Under the pieces are notes generated by a model. That model ran no database searches. It had not been told where the DNA came from and was given only the letters and a program-made list of their open reading frames with translations. The translations under genes were made by a program, and so were the position numbers. Below are positions 37,816 to 46,344 of a stretch of 64,000 nucleotides of DNA, piece by piece. Position 1 is the stretch's first letter, and each line of letters begins with the position of its first letter. Source of the DNA: CAMBRQ01 sp945870325 (GTDB lineage: Bacteria; Bacillota; Clostridia; Lachnospirales; Lachnospiraceae); contig NZ_JBNPMC010000004.1 of the NCBI RefSeq assembly GCF_050313795.1, positions 1 through 64,000 on the forward strand, read 5' to 3'.

Positions 37816-37839
37816 TGTAGTTCCACCTACATCTTCGCT

Positions 37840-38066
37840 GGAATCCTTGCCAGTAATTGTCGCAGAATCCGGGAGGGGAGGGTGGTTGCGTAGGTTAAGT
37901 GGAGCGTTCCGAAGATCCGTCCCCGCGATGTTGGATGGTGAGGCTGGAGCTGCTATCAGCGACTGCCTCGGCATCCTACATCCCGGTGGACTAGCTGAGG
38001 TAGAGCGGAACCTCGGAGCAAACACCCTCCCCTCCCGGATTCGACTGCCAATCACTAGATTCCCCC
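37840..38066 (-). other. 3'-end long hairpin element A2
   Basis: A long imperfect hairpin beginning at the stop codon of the minus-strand gene. GAATCCGGGAGGGGAGGGTG (37865-37884) pairs perfectly with 38023-38042; further in, GATGTTGGATGGTGAGGCTG pairs with GCCTCGGCATCCTACATC around a small apical loop near 37955. An outer GGAATC/GATTCC pair extends it. Its place (after a stop, facing A1) mirrors element C, but I do not see the GTGTACGG, CTCAGA or CTTGTGG boxes, so family membership is uncertain. Confidence 0.55.
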
Positions 38067-40631
38067 CAACACCGTCCTCTCATTACGTACATCAGAATAC
38101 AGATGTATTCCCTTTCCCTGCAAATCATACACATGCACAATATCCTTATATTCTCCACATTCCGGCAATATATCTGTCAATATATTCGCATTCTTTTTAA
38201 AATAATCTTTATCAAAATACAAAGTCCTGTCATTGTCGAAGATGGCAGTATAGAAGATTTCGGCTTCTACAAGATCTTGGAACATATGGCTGCCATAAGA
38301 AAGTTCAGGCATATATCCAACTTCGCTGTCGGACATCTCGCATATAGAGCAGAAGTGATGAATCTCTGCGAAAGTAACAGGAACTCCCAACTCCGGGGAA
38401 GAAGTGCCGATTCTTCCGGGAACGAAGAGCATGAGTTTCTGTCGGCTTTTTCGAAAGTAATGATTGATATCACCGATAATTCTTGCGATATCAGGCTTCT
38501 GCTTATAAGGACACTGATAATAGCCTTTGGAATCCACCCATACGATGTAGTCGATATTCTCTGATCTGGAACCTCCCATAGAAGCATTGGTGACGGAGAA
38601 TACAGTCTGTTCGTCCGGAAGATCAGGAACGGTTACGGCATCCCGTGATGTCCCAATCTGCAGTGGACGGCATTGAAGCAGATTGAATACGAATTCACCA
38701 TCAGCGTTACTGTTAATTGTGAATTCAATGTCTACCGGATAATCATAGGCTGTTTGCAGTGTCCGAAGAATAGATTTCATGCATTCGGTAAAGGTACGGT
38801 TGCGAACCAGTCCTTCACAACTGGCAAAGAGAATTTCCCGGTGCTGGCCGCGTTCGCGGAAAGTACGCTCGGCATCGTAATCATGCTCCAAAACCATACG
38901 TTGATACCAGGAATCCATATAAGGGGTCACCTGCTTAATAGAACGGGTGGCAAGAGATTTCTCCTGATAATCAATCAAGTCTACATAACGCTGAGAATAC
39001 TGATGCTTTGCCTGGCTTCCGGTTAGCGTGGAACTCTCCGGACGTGCAAGATTCACGATACGCGGATAATCACCTTCTGTGCGGTCAACTGCACGGGTGC
39101 CAAGCCCCATAACCAGGCGCAGCATTCCGCAAGAGGCATCCAGGGAATCGCTCCAGCGGTAAGCGCTGTAAGAATATCCTACACCTGCGGCATTTGGCAT
39201 CAGAAAATCTTCATACATAGAACCAGATACACGTTGGATTAAAAGAGCCATCTGTTCATCCTTATATCCAAGACCACGCTGACGCCTGTATTCCAGAGCA
39301 GCCATGTTCATGGTACTGGCATAGACCGTACGTACCGCATTCTCAAGTTCTGTAAGCCGTGTTGTGATGTCGCCTGAGTTAATACAGAAGACGGATTCGT
39401 ATTTTCCGGCAAATGCGTTGCCGAATCCATCTTCCTGAAGACTGCTTGAACGCACGATAATCGGTCGCTGCCCGAAGTATTCCAGCATTCGGATAAACTG
39501 TTGGCGGATAGGTTCCGGGAAAGAACCGGTCTTAAAAGCATGCTCAATCTCCGGGGCCAGTTTAAAATATCCTTCTTTCGTCTTCTGGCTGATGTGGAGT
39601 CTCCAGAACTTGTTATGTACTATATAAGTATAAAACACATCAGAACCCAGATAATAGGAATCGTGAGGCTCCATAAGACGGAAAGCCTCCGGATTATCCG
39701 TCTCTATAATCTTGCGGGCAAGCAGCATGCCGCATGCCTTGCCGCCGATACTCCCTGTTCCAATCATGCGTTTATAGATATGGAAATAATCTTCCGGAGA
39801 AAAATATTGCTTTAACAGAGCCAGGATTTTTTCGTCCCGTGACATCATGTTCTGGCAGAAGTTATCTTGCGTTTCTTTGGAAAATATATGATCCGTATGA
39901 TAGATCCGTCTGGCATCGGAGACGAACCTTTCCCAACTGTCCAGATTCTGATTCTCATAGATGCGGGTAAGGTTATCTACAAGCGTATAGAAACGGCTGA
40001 CTTCATAGCCTCCCTTCAAAGGAAGGAAAGAGCCGTCTCCTGCGATGTATTGATGAGGAAGAAACATATTGGGTGAATAACGGTTCCAGACTTTTAGCGG
40101 ATTGATGTACAGGCTTTCTCTGTCCATGTAGACATCCAGAAGCAGTTGGGTTGTCTCCTGAATCCGGGCAATCGCATCAAAGGAATGGCGCCCGCGAAGA
40201 ATCGGAAAATACGCCACTGTATTTAGTTCGAACAGATAGGGGCAGGTTACCCGAAAGAAGTTCCCCATCATAAGGTCTGTTGCCCAGCTTGCCTGAAGAT
40301 CCGATAGACAGTCGAAGATATAGAAGACATCCTGGCCTTCCTCGGCGATGCGTTTCCGTACATTCATAGTGAAGGCTTCGAAACCCTCTGCCGGATTGAA
40401 TTCATAGACAGGAATGCCGCAAGAGTGACTAAGAAGTCTGGGATGTCCGGTAAAATGCATATACAGAATCCGACGATGATCTTTCTTTGCCTGCCGATAG
40501 AAAGGCTCTACGAAAAACCGGTATTCTTCCATGGAGGATACCTGCCATACAACGTTGTCTCCCAAACGGATATGATCCAATATAGCATCTAATCCGGGAA
40601 GTCCTGATAAGATTCGCTCAAAAGTACTCAA
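38055..40631 (-). CDS. PEP/pyruvate-binding (PPDK N-terminal-like) protein
   Basis: An 858-residue protein with TTG start at 40631, supported by AAGGAGGG seven nt upstream and a poor longer N-terminus. The first 250 residues (ERILSGLPGLDAILDHIRLGDNVVWQV; RILYMHFTGHP; DVFYIFDCLSDL) look like a degenerate RecA/KaiC-type P-loop domain lacking a clear Walker A. Residues about 300-690 carry a PPDK/PEP-synthase ATP-grasp domain (GTGSIGGKACGMLLA, PIIVRSSSLQEDGFGNAFAGKYES). The phosphohistidine and PEP barrel domains are absent, so it cannot be a complete PEP synthase. Function unknown; monocistronic. Confidence 0.75.
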   Translation of the reverse strand: MSTFERILSGLPGLDAILDHIRLGDNVVWQVSSMEEYRFFVEPFYRQAKKDHRRILYMHFTGHPRLLSHSCGIPVYEFNPAEGFEAFTMNVRKRIAEEGQDVFYIFDCLSDLQASWATDLMMGNFFRVTCPYLFELNTVAYFPILRGRHSFDAIARIQETTQLLLDVYMDRESLYINPLKVWNRYSPNMFLPHQYIAGDGSFLPLKGGYEVSRFYTLVDNLTRIYENQNLDSWERFVSDARRIYHTDHIFSKETQDNFCQNMMSRDEKILALLKQYFSPEDYFHIYKRMIGTGSIGGKACGMLLARKIIETDNPEAFRLMEPHDSYYLGSDVFYTYIVHNKFWRLHISQKTKEGYFKLAPEIEHAFKTGSFPEPIRQQFIRMLEYFGQRPIIVRSSSLQEDGFGNAFAGKYESVFCINSGDITTRLTELENAVRTVYASTMNMAALEYRRQRGLGYKDEQMALLIQRVSGSMYEDFLMPNAAGVGYSYSAYRWSDSLDASCGMLRLVMGLGTRAVDRTEGDYPRIVNLARPESSTLTGSQAKHQYSQRYVDLIDYQEKSLATRSIKQVTPYMDSWYQRMVLEHDYDAERTFRERGQHREILFASCEGLVRNRTFTECMKSILRTLQTAYDYPVDIEFTINSNADGEFVFNLLQCRPLQIGTSRDAVTVPDLPDEQTVFSVTNASMGGSRSENIDYIVWVDSKGYYQCPYKQKPDIARIIGDINHYFRKSRQKLMLFVPGRIGTSSPELGVPVTFAEIHHFCSICEMSDSEVGYMPELSYGSHMFQDLVEAEIFYTAIFDNDRTLYFDKDYFKKNANILTDILPECGEYKDIVHVYDLQGKGIHLYSDVRNERTVLGGI

Positions 40632-40802
40632 TATTTCACCCTCCTTAAAATTATTTTGATGATAATATAAGTATACAAGAATACGGACAAAATGAAAAGA
40701 AAAGGGTAGATATTTGATGTTTTTGAAAATAGTCCTTGTAAATTCATGAGACTGCATCTAAAATAGACCTATTAGGTCTGGATCAGAAAGGGTATGTGAT
40801 AT

Positions 40803-41651
40803 ATGGAAATGTTAAAAGACGTAATTCTGGATACCAGTTTTGATTGCTTGAAGATGCTGCCATTTTTATTCGTGGCTTTTATACTGATAGAGGCACTGGA
40901 ACACTATTCCAGCGAATTTACTGAGAAAATGCTTATAAAGGTAGGAAAGGCGGGACCGATTGTCGGGGCAGTTGCGGGATGTGTTCCTCAGTGTGGCTTC
41001 TCCGTTATGGCTGCCAATCTCTATGCGGGAGGCATTATCTCCGTCGGCACGCTCTTATCAGTATTTATTGCCACATCTGATGAAGCGATTCTGATTATGC
41101 TTGGCAATCCTGGTGCGATAAAGGAAGTAGGCCCGCTGTTGGCATCGAAGGTGCTGATTGCGATCGCGGCAGGCTATATTGTAGATATCTTTTTGAAAAA
41201 CAGAATCTCTGTGCCGAAGGCAAGCGGCAATCTCTGCGATGACTGTGGATGCCATGAAGAGGAGTCGGGAGTGTTGAAGCCGGCATGGCATCATACAGTG
41301 AAGATATTTGTATATCTGTTTGTTTTTACCGGTATCCTGAATCTCTGTGTGGAGATCTTCGGAATAGAGAGGCTCTCAGCCTTTTTATTGGGAGATACTA
41401 TTTTTCAGCCGGTTATTGCCGCGGTAATAGGATTGATTCCCAACTGTGCAGCGTCCGTAATACTGACTCAGTTGTATCTGAGCGGGGCGATATCATTCGC
41501 TTCTGTGATCGCAGGACTGTGTACAGGTGCAGGAATTGGTCTGGTTGTCTTATGTAAAGTGAATAGGGATAAAAGAGAAAACCTTAGAATCATTGGAGTA
41601 TTGCTTGCAATAGCCGTGATTGCAGGAATTTTGCTAGAGATTATAGCATAA
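40803..41651 (+). CDS. ArsP_2-type putative metal/metalloid exporter
   Basis: A 282-residue membrane protein with about eight hydrophobic segments in two halves, each starting near a cysteine-containing motif: VAGCVPQCGFSVMAANLYAGG (near 58) and LIPNCAASVILTQLYLSGAIS (near 216). This pseudo-repeat is typical of the family called putative manganese transporter or ArsP_2. A Cys/His loop (CDDCGCHEE, about 144-152) lies between the halves. Substrate (Mn or arsenical) uncertain. Start ATG 40803. Confidence 0.78.
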   Translation: MEMLKDVILDTSFDCLKMLPFLFVAFILIEALEHYSSEFTEKMLIKVGKAGPIVGAVAGCVPQCGFSVMAANLYAGGIISVGTLLSVFIATSDEAILIMLGNPGAIKEVGPLLASKVLIAIAAGYIVDIFLKNRISVPKASGNLCDDCGCHEEESGVLKPAWHHTVKIFVYLFVFTGILNLCVEIFGIERLSAFLLGDTIFQPVIAAVIGLIPNCAASVILTQLYLSGAISFASVIAGLCTGAGIGLVVLCKVNRDKRENLRIIGVLLAIAVIAGILLEIIA

Positions 41652-41823
41652 AAAAACTCCTCAAATACTAAAGATAATGGCAAAATCGTACGAAAGATGA
41701 ACGAGTATGATAGGAAAATCACAAGCAATTCGTACAAAAAATAATTTTGAAAGATGCAAAGAGTAATCAAATATTACGAAGAATGCCCCGAAATCCTGAG
41801 GATATGGGAAATACAGGTGATAA

Positions 41824-41851
41824 TTGCATTTTCAAAATAATGTGCTATAAT
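41824..41851 (+). promoter_or_regulatory. Promoter of the DUF6465-type gene
   Basis: TTGCAT (41824-41829), 16-nt spacer, TATAAT (41846-41851). The rest of the 41652-41898 gap shows nothing recognisable. Confidence 0.7.
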
Positions 41852-41898
41852 AGTCAGGTCTAGGTGACGAGGCTTAGGAGAAATGAGGAGGAATTATC

Positions 41899-42324
41899 AT
41901 GGCCACAAAAAAAGTAACACCAGCAACAGAGGTAGCAAAAGAGACAGTAGAAGTAGTGAAGGCAGAACCAGCAGCGAAGCCAGTAGAAGCAACAACCGAG
42001 CCGGCTAAGACTCCTGCAGCTAAGAAAGCAACTGAAAAGAAGACACCTGAGAAGAAAGCGCCGGCAAAGAAGACAGCAGCGAAGAAGACAACTACGACTA
42101 CAAAGAAGACGACAGCAAAGAAAGAGATAAAGGTAAGTACTTTTGTTCAATATTTGGGAAAACAGGTAGAGGAGAAAGAGATTATCGCCAACGTTAAGAA
42201 GGCATGGACAGGTTCCGGCAAAAAGGTTGGAGATATCAAGACAATGGAATTATACATTAAGCCTGAAGAGAATGCTGTATATTATGTTGTAAATGGAACA
42301 GAGACAGGATCAGTTGAGTTCTAA
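41899..42324 (+). CDS. Lys/Ala-rich DUF6465-type protein
   Basis: A 141-residue protein. The first 75 residues are Lys/Ala/Thr/Pro repeats resembling a histone H1 tail (TPAAKKATEKK, KKAPAKKTAAKK), likely disordered and able to bind nucleic acid. The C-terminal 65 residues (STFVQYLGKQVEEKEIIANVKKAWTGSGKK and DIKTMELYIKPEENAVYYVVNG) form a compact domain found widely in Lachnospiraceae. Strong ribosome site GAGGAGGAATT and a good promoter suggest high expression. Role unknown; a nucleoid-associated function is inference. Confidence 0.8.
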   Translation: MATKKVTPATEVAKETVEVVKAEPAAKPVEATTEPAKTPAAKKATEKKTPEKKAPAKKTAAKKTTTTTKKTTAKKEIKVSTFVQYLGKQVEEKEIIANVKKAWTGSGKKVGDIKTMELYIKPEENAVYYVVNGTETGSVEF

Positions 42325-42340
42325 GATATTGGCAGGAAAT

Positions 42341-42391
42341 GAGAGAGGGTTACTGTGTAAGCGAGATGCTTAGGCAGCAGCCTTCTTTTTG
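42341..42391 (+). terminator. Imperfect terminator after the DUF6465-type gene
   Basis: GGGTTACTG...GTAAGC, loop GAGAT, GCTTAG...CAGCAGCCT, then TTCTTTTTG. The stem has several mismatches but ends in a T-run. Confidence 0.6.
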
Positions 42392-42479
42392 TTTGCTTTG
42401 ATTGTTGTTATTTTTATTATTGACGCATGCGAATGCTATTGATATCATAAATACAGAAGAAAAAAGAAGGACTCCCAAG

Positions 42480-43466
42480 ATGTCGAAATCCTATAATCAA
42501 AAAGTGAAATTGCTGTTTCTGATGGATCTTCTCACTGAAAAAACGGATGGACAGCATACGATCTCTATGAAAGAGATATTAAGCGCCATGGAGAAAGAAG
42601 GAATCCGGGCTGCGAGAAAAAGTATATATAGTGATATTGATACGTTAAAACAGTATGGAATGGATATCGAGTATCGCAAAGAACCGCCGGAAGGATATTA
42701 TCTGGCAAGCCATGATTTTGAACTGGCAGAATTAAAACTTCTGGTGGATGCAGTTCAGTCATCAAGGTTTATCACGGAGAGAAAGTCCAGAAGCCTGATT
42801 CGCAAGATTGAAGGTCTGGCAAGCAGGTACGAAGCGACCAGCCTTCACAGGCAGGTGTATGTTGCAGACCGCGTGAAGACAATGAATGAAAGCATCTATT
42901 ATAATGTGGACAAGATCTATTCGGCGATATCAGAAGACTGTCAGATTGCGTTCCAGTATTTCCGGTGGACGATAGAGAAGAAAACAGTACTTAAGAATCA
43001 CGGGAAACTATATAGAATCAGTCCATGGGCGCTTAGTTGGGAAGAAGAGAATTATTATCTGATCGGCTATGATGAGGCGAGTGGGATACTGAAGCATTTC
43101 CGGGTAGATAAGATGCAGAGAATCGAGATGCTCCCGGAGAAGAGGATAGGAAAGGATCGGTTCAAGGATTTTGATCCGGTCAGTTATTCCCGGAAGACAT
43201 TTGGCATGTTTGCAGGGGAAGAGGAGATGGTGAGCATCCGGTTTCCCAACAGGCTCGTCGGAGTGGTCATCGACCGTTTTGGAAAGGGAGTATCCGTCCG
43301 GAAGGATGGGGAGGAACATTTTATTGCCCATGTCCAGGTTGCGGTGAGCGAACCCTTTTTTGGGTGGTTAACAGGACTGGGAAAAGATGTTATAATAATA
43401 TCGCCTGAGAAGGTTGTGAAGGAGTACACGGCTTTACTTGGGACGATTATGGATTCATACAAGTGA
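42480..43466 (+). CDS. WYL domain transcriptional regulator
   Basis: A 328-residue regulator: N-terminal HTH (about 5-65, KVKLLFLMDLLTEKTDGQHTISMKEIL), linker, then a WYL domain (about 140-220, ISPWALSWEEENYYLIGYDEASGILKHFRVDKMQRIEML) and a C-terminal WCX extension. WYL domains sense nucleic acid or nucleotide ligands. ATG 42480 precedes SKSYNQKVK and follows GAAGGAC; the longer open frame from 42402 overlaps the terminator tail. Target genes unknown. Confidence 0.88.
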   Translation: MSKSYNQKVKLLFLMDLLTEKTDGQHTISMKEILSAMEKEGIRAARKSIYSDIDTLKQYGMDIEYRKEPPEGYYLASHDFELAELKLLVDAVQSSRFITERKSRSLIRKIEGLASRYEATSLHRQVYVADRVKTMNESIYYNVDKIYSAISEDCQIAFQYFRWTIEKKTVLKNHGKLYRISPWALSWEEENYYLIGYDEASGILKHFRVDKMQRIEMLPEKRIGKDRFKDFDPVSYSRKTFGMFAGEEEMVSIRFPNRLVGVVIDRFGKGVSVRKDGEEHFIAHVQVAVSEPFFGWLTGLGKDVIIISPEKVVKEYTALLGTIMDSYK

Positions 43467-43494
43467 TTGACAAGGGGTAAAGGAGACGAATGAT

Positions 43495-44316
43495 ATGAAT
43501 GAAGTAATGAACATGGGTACATATTTGCAAGGATTACTGGAGGGAACTTCAGAAGGCGATGTCAGTTATTTTCTGGCATGGGCAACTCAGATGTTGATGA
43601 TTATGCTGGCGGTTACGGCAGTTGTCGGTCTTATCATCTGTTTCTTCGGATTAAAATTATCAAGGATACTGGCTGCGATTACAGGTCTGGTGATCGGCGC
43701 GGTGATTGGTGTAGGAATCGCCGTTGGATTTGGGCTTAAGGATATGACAATATTGATTGCGATAGCAGCGTGTGCGGTCATTTGTGCAGTGCTATTTGGC
43801 TTATTGCGGCGATTGGGAATTTTCTTTCTTGTTTTCGTGGAAGTAGCAGGGATATTCGTCTCGCTGGCTGTTCCGAATGCATTGATACTGGGAATTGTTG
43901 GTGTTGTTGTTGCGATTGTGATGGCAATATTGTCTGTGATCTTTACAGAGCCGATTGTGATCCTGGTTACAGGAATCTCCGGAGGACTGGCTGTGGGGAA
44001 TGCGGCAGTAGCATTGCTTGGCATGAGTGATCCTGCGTGGATTGGATATGTGATCGGAGCAGTAGTGGCATTGATTGGAATCTGGATTCAGTTCATGATG
44101 CATTCCAGAAAGATCGGGAAGAAAGAAAAGGTATACTCTGAGCAGGTCAAAGAGAAGGTATCTGTGGAGTCCGAGGTAGAGAAGGCAAGAAGGATATTGG
44201 AAGATGACGATGATGAACATGAAGACAGCAAGAAAGAGAATGCTGCGGATGATTCGAATGAAAAAAACGATGAAGAAGATGATGATGATATAAAAATTAT
44301 CGAAGAAGAGATCTAA
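43495..44316 (+). CDS. DUF4203/TMEM198-like membrane protein with acidic tail
   Basis: A 273-residue protein with about seven hydrophobic, Gly/Ile/Val-rich segments (about 30-195) and a long cytoplasmic tail (about 200-273). The tail begins basic (RKIGKKEKVYSEQVKEK), then is highly acidic (RRILEDDDDEHEDSKK, NEKNDEEDDDDIKIIEEEI). The glycine-rich repeated segments (ITGLVIGAVIGVGIAVGFGL) fit DUF4203. Ribosome site AAAGGAG, ATG 43495, 28 nt after the WYL regulator, so possibly one operon. Function unknown. Confidence 0.72.
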   Translation: MNEVMNMGTYLQGLLEGTSEGDVSYFLAWATQMLMIMLAVTAVVGLIICFFGLKLSRILAAITGLVIGAVIGVGIAVGFGLKDMTILIAIAACAVICAVLFGLLRRLGIFFLVFVEVAGIFVSLAVPNALILGIVGVVVAIVMAILSVIFTEPIVILVTGISGGLAVGNAAVALLGMSDPAWIGYVIGAVVALIGIWIQFMMHSRKIGKKEKVYSEQVKEKVSVESEVEKARRILEDDDDEHEDSKKENAADDSNEKNDEEDDDDIKIIEEEI

Positions 44317-44331
44317 GTCCCTTTTATGACA

Positions 44332-44371
44332 CACCTCTCCTGATATAGTAATGACTATAGAAGGAGAGGTG
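44332..44371 (+). promoter_or_regulatory. Perfect hairpin enclosing a ribosome-binding site
   Basis: CACCTCTCCT (44332-44341) pairs with AGGAGAGGTG (44362-44371), and TATAGT pairs with ACTATA inside, separated by tandem GA/GA mismatches around an AATG loop. The right arm contains AAGGAG, the likely ribosome site of the small gene at 44379. It may be a terminator for the upstream gene (CTTTATT follows) or a translation switch. Confidence 0.6.
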
Positions 44372-44378
44372 CTTTATT

Positions 44379-44552
44379 ATGAGTAAAAGAATGAGGTTAT
44401 TGGTTGTACTGGCGGGCGTTTTGATTCAGATTATGGTGATGATTCTATACAGTTTTGCGGAGGTGGAGATTCCGGAATATACTTATATGGTGATATGGTG
44501 TATATGTGCGTTGGTTGTGCGGCACTCTGTGAATGCTGAAGAGAATTTATAA
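44379..44552 (+). CDS. Small two-segment membrane protein (57 aa)
   Basis: ATG 44379 to TAA 44552: MSKRMRLLVVLAGVLIQIMV, then a short acidic stretch (SFAEVEIPEYTYM) and a second hydrophobic part (VIWCICALVVRHSV), ending NAEENL. Basic N-terminus then two membrane segments. The ribosome site AAGGAGAGG lies in the hairpin arm upstream. No recognised family; the ordered composition and ribosome site support a real gene. Confidence 0.6.
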   Translation: MSKRMRLLVVLAGVLIQIMVMILYSFAEVEIPEYTYMVIWCICALVVRHSVNAEENL

Positions 44553-44632
44553 TCAATAAGAAGATAGCAGTATAAAAGAGAGGTTATGTCAGATGTGTCG
44601 TGAGGGAAAATCCGCCATGAAGGTCCGGTTAG

Positions 44633-44662
44633 TTGTATTTTAAAAGGTAAATGTGATATAAT
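44633..44662 (+). promoter_or_regulatory. Promoter of the PHP-domain gene
   Basis: TTGTAT (44633-44638), 18-nt spacer, TATAAT (44657-44662). Confidence 0.6.
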
Positions 44663-44694
44663 AATTTTAGAATATGAATGAAGGAGGCCTTGGT

Positions 44695-45525
44695 ATGAAA
44701 ATAGATATGCATTGTCACGTAAAAGAGGGCTCTCTAGACAGTAAAGTAGGTCTGGATGAATATATCACGAAGTTGAAAGAGCATGGATTCGACGGTATGC
44801 TGATTACAGACCATGATACCTACAAGGGATACCGTCATTGGAAGTATAATATGAAAGGCAAGGTTCATGAAGACTTTGTGGTGTTAAAAGGAATTGAGTA
44901 TGATACCTGTGATGCGGGTCATATCATCTGTATCATGCCGGAAGGAGTGAAGATGAGACTCCTGGAATTAAGAGGGCTGCCGGTGAGCGCGCTGATTGAT
45001 TTTGTACACCGTCACGGTGGAATCCTGGGACCGGCTCATCCATGCGGTGAGAAGTACTTAAGTTTCACGAACACGAAGAAATACTACAAGTCTCCGGAGA
45101 TTATTAAGAGATTTGATTTTATCGAGGCATTCAATGCCTGCGAATCAGAAGAGTCTAATATGGGGGCTATGAAACTTGCTATGAAGTATAAGAAGCCAGG
45201 GATCGGCGGAAGTGATGCTCATAAGTTAGACTGTGTGTCTATGGCGTATACGGAATTGCCGGAGCATGTAACCTGTGAGACGGAACTGATATCCCTGATT
45301 CGTAAGAAAGTACCAATCGGAGTGGGCGGTACGCTTTATGGGAAGACGACGAAGGAGAAGATGGGGAAGGCGAATAAGATATTGACGTACTCCTTCTGGT
45401 TCTATAATAAGGGCGGCGAATTGCTAAGGCGCCATAAGAGAAAAGTGAAAGGACAGATTGAGAATCCGATCGACCCGATTGATCCGATTGAGATACCATA
45501 TCTTCATATGCAGAATAGGATGTGA
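44695..45525 (+). CDS. PHP-domain phosphoesterase
   Basis: A 276-residue metal-dependent phosphoesterase of the PHP family. Metal motifs in order: DMHCHVKEGS (HxH, near residue 6), ITDHDTYKG (DHD, near 41), VLKGIEYDT (Glu), PAHPCG (His) and GGSDAHKLD (DxH). It lacks polymerase or histidinol-phosphatase extensions. ATG 44695 follows GAAGGAGGCCTTGGT, which excludes the upstream ATG at 44674. The C-terminus has a PIDPIDPIEIP repeat. Element B begins 28 nt after its stop. Confidence 0.88.
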   Translation: MKIDMHCHVKEGSLDSKVGLDEYITKLKEHGFDGMLITDHDTYKGYRHWKYNMKGKVHEDFVVLKGIEYDTCDAGHIICIMPEGVKMRLLELRGLPVSALIDFVHRHGGILGPAHPCGEKYLSFTNTKKYYKSPEIIKRFDFIEAFNACESEESNMGAMKLAMKYKKPGIGGSDAHKLDCVSMAYTELPEHVTCETELISLIRKKVPIGVGGTLYGKTTKEKMGKANKILTYSFWFYNKGGELLRRHKRKVKGQIENPIDPIDPIEIPYLHMQNRM

Positions 45526-45550
45526 ATTTGGTGGTGAAATTAGAGTATTG

Positions 45551-45820
45551 GAAGTGTACGGTGCAAGGGTAGGAAAGTTATGGGCTGTGGCCGGATCATT
45601 TCGCTAAGACCTCGTAACAGAAAAAAATACCGTTAGTTCTAACCGGACATATTCGCCGTAAGCCCTTGATGGTCTTACGACTCAGATGCCCTCGAAACCA
45701 GGACTTGTGGTCCTGGTTTCGTACGAACTGACGGTATTTTTTTCTGCAACGAGGTCTAAGGTGAAATGATACGGTCACAGTCCATAACTTCCCTGCTCTT
45801 GCACCTGATATTCCTGCATC
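45551..45820 (+). ncRNA. Candidate structured element B (260-nt two-headed long hairpin)
   Basis: The arm 45561-45640 is complementary at most positions to 45725-45804, giving an imperfect stem of about 80 bp. The head has two small hairpins: CGTAAG...CTTACG (45654-45679) and CGAAACCAGGAC-TTGT-GGTCCTGG with flanks (45693-45721). Boxes shared with element C: GTGTACGG (45554), TATTCGCC (45650), CTCAGA (45681), loop CTTGTGG (45704) and CTGATATTC (45805). No ORF. It starts 28 nt after the PHP gene stop, in the same sense. The 45821-46045 stretch after it holds only a weak inverted repeat. Confidence 0.7.
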
Positions 45821-46045
45821 CTCAAGTTTTTCCCACCGGGAGGATTCAGGCGGGGATGTGTGTGGAACGTTATTGGTAGGGCAATAGATTGTGCGGCTCG
45901 AAATTACATGCCCTAGGAAAGATTGGAACAACTATGTGGGTCCTTCAACTTATATTGCAAAATTCTTCACACTCCCGAAATGTTATTTTACCAATATCAT
46001 TCTACTCGCACCCGCATAAGAATCTCCCCGGTTTATTAAGAGTCG

Positions 46046-46314
46046 CACATAAGAATGTCAGGCAGAGAGGGCGGTATGGTGGGGCGGATTCGTAGAAGAG
46101 CCGTACAAACCGTTAGTGAAAGAGAGATAGAAAATCAGGATGAATTCTGTGCCACAAGCACAGAATTCAAGAATGTCTGAGCCGGGGAAATCTTTCAGAT
46201 TTGTCCGGTGAATACATTCGATTCCCGATTTCCTAGTTCTCTTGAACTTACGGCTTGTAGGCGATTGGAGTCGGATCCGCCCCACCATACCCGCCCTCTC
46301 TGCCGTACACTTTT
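46046..46314 (-). ncRNA. Candidate structured element C (258-nt two-headed long hairpin)
   Basis: On the minus strand it has GTGTACGG (46310-46303), TATTCACC (46214-46207), CTCAGA (46181-46176), loop CTTGTGG (46158-46152) and CTGACATTC (46061-46053). The outer stem pairs 46061-46092 with 46272-46304 (GGCAGAGAGGGCGG arm, one bulge) and continues inward for about 90 nt with mismatches. Head hairpins are CCGGACAAATCT/AGATTTCCCCGG and GAATTCTGTGC/GCACAGAATTC. The stem sequence is unrelated to that of B, yet layout and boxes agree. It starts 34 nt after the feoB stop in the same sense. Confidence 0.7.
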
Positions 46315-46344
46315 CTAAAAACTCTTCATAAACCAAATTCGGCC

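Noticed and set aside
43587..44024. Minus-strand ORF of 145 codons, Thr/Ile/Ala-rich
   Set aside because: It is fully antisense to the membrane protein at 43495; low-complexity composition mirrors its hydrophobic codons and no ribosome site is seen.
45554..45813. Integron attC site (GTTATGG and CCATAAC in the arms)
   Set aside because: The core does not match GTTRRRY/RYYYAAC, the stem is far longer than attC sites, and no integrase is present.
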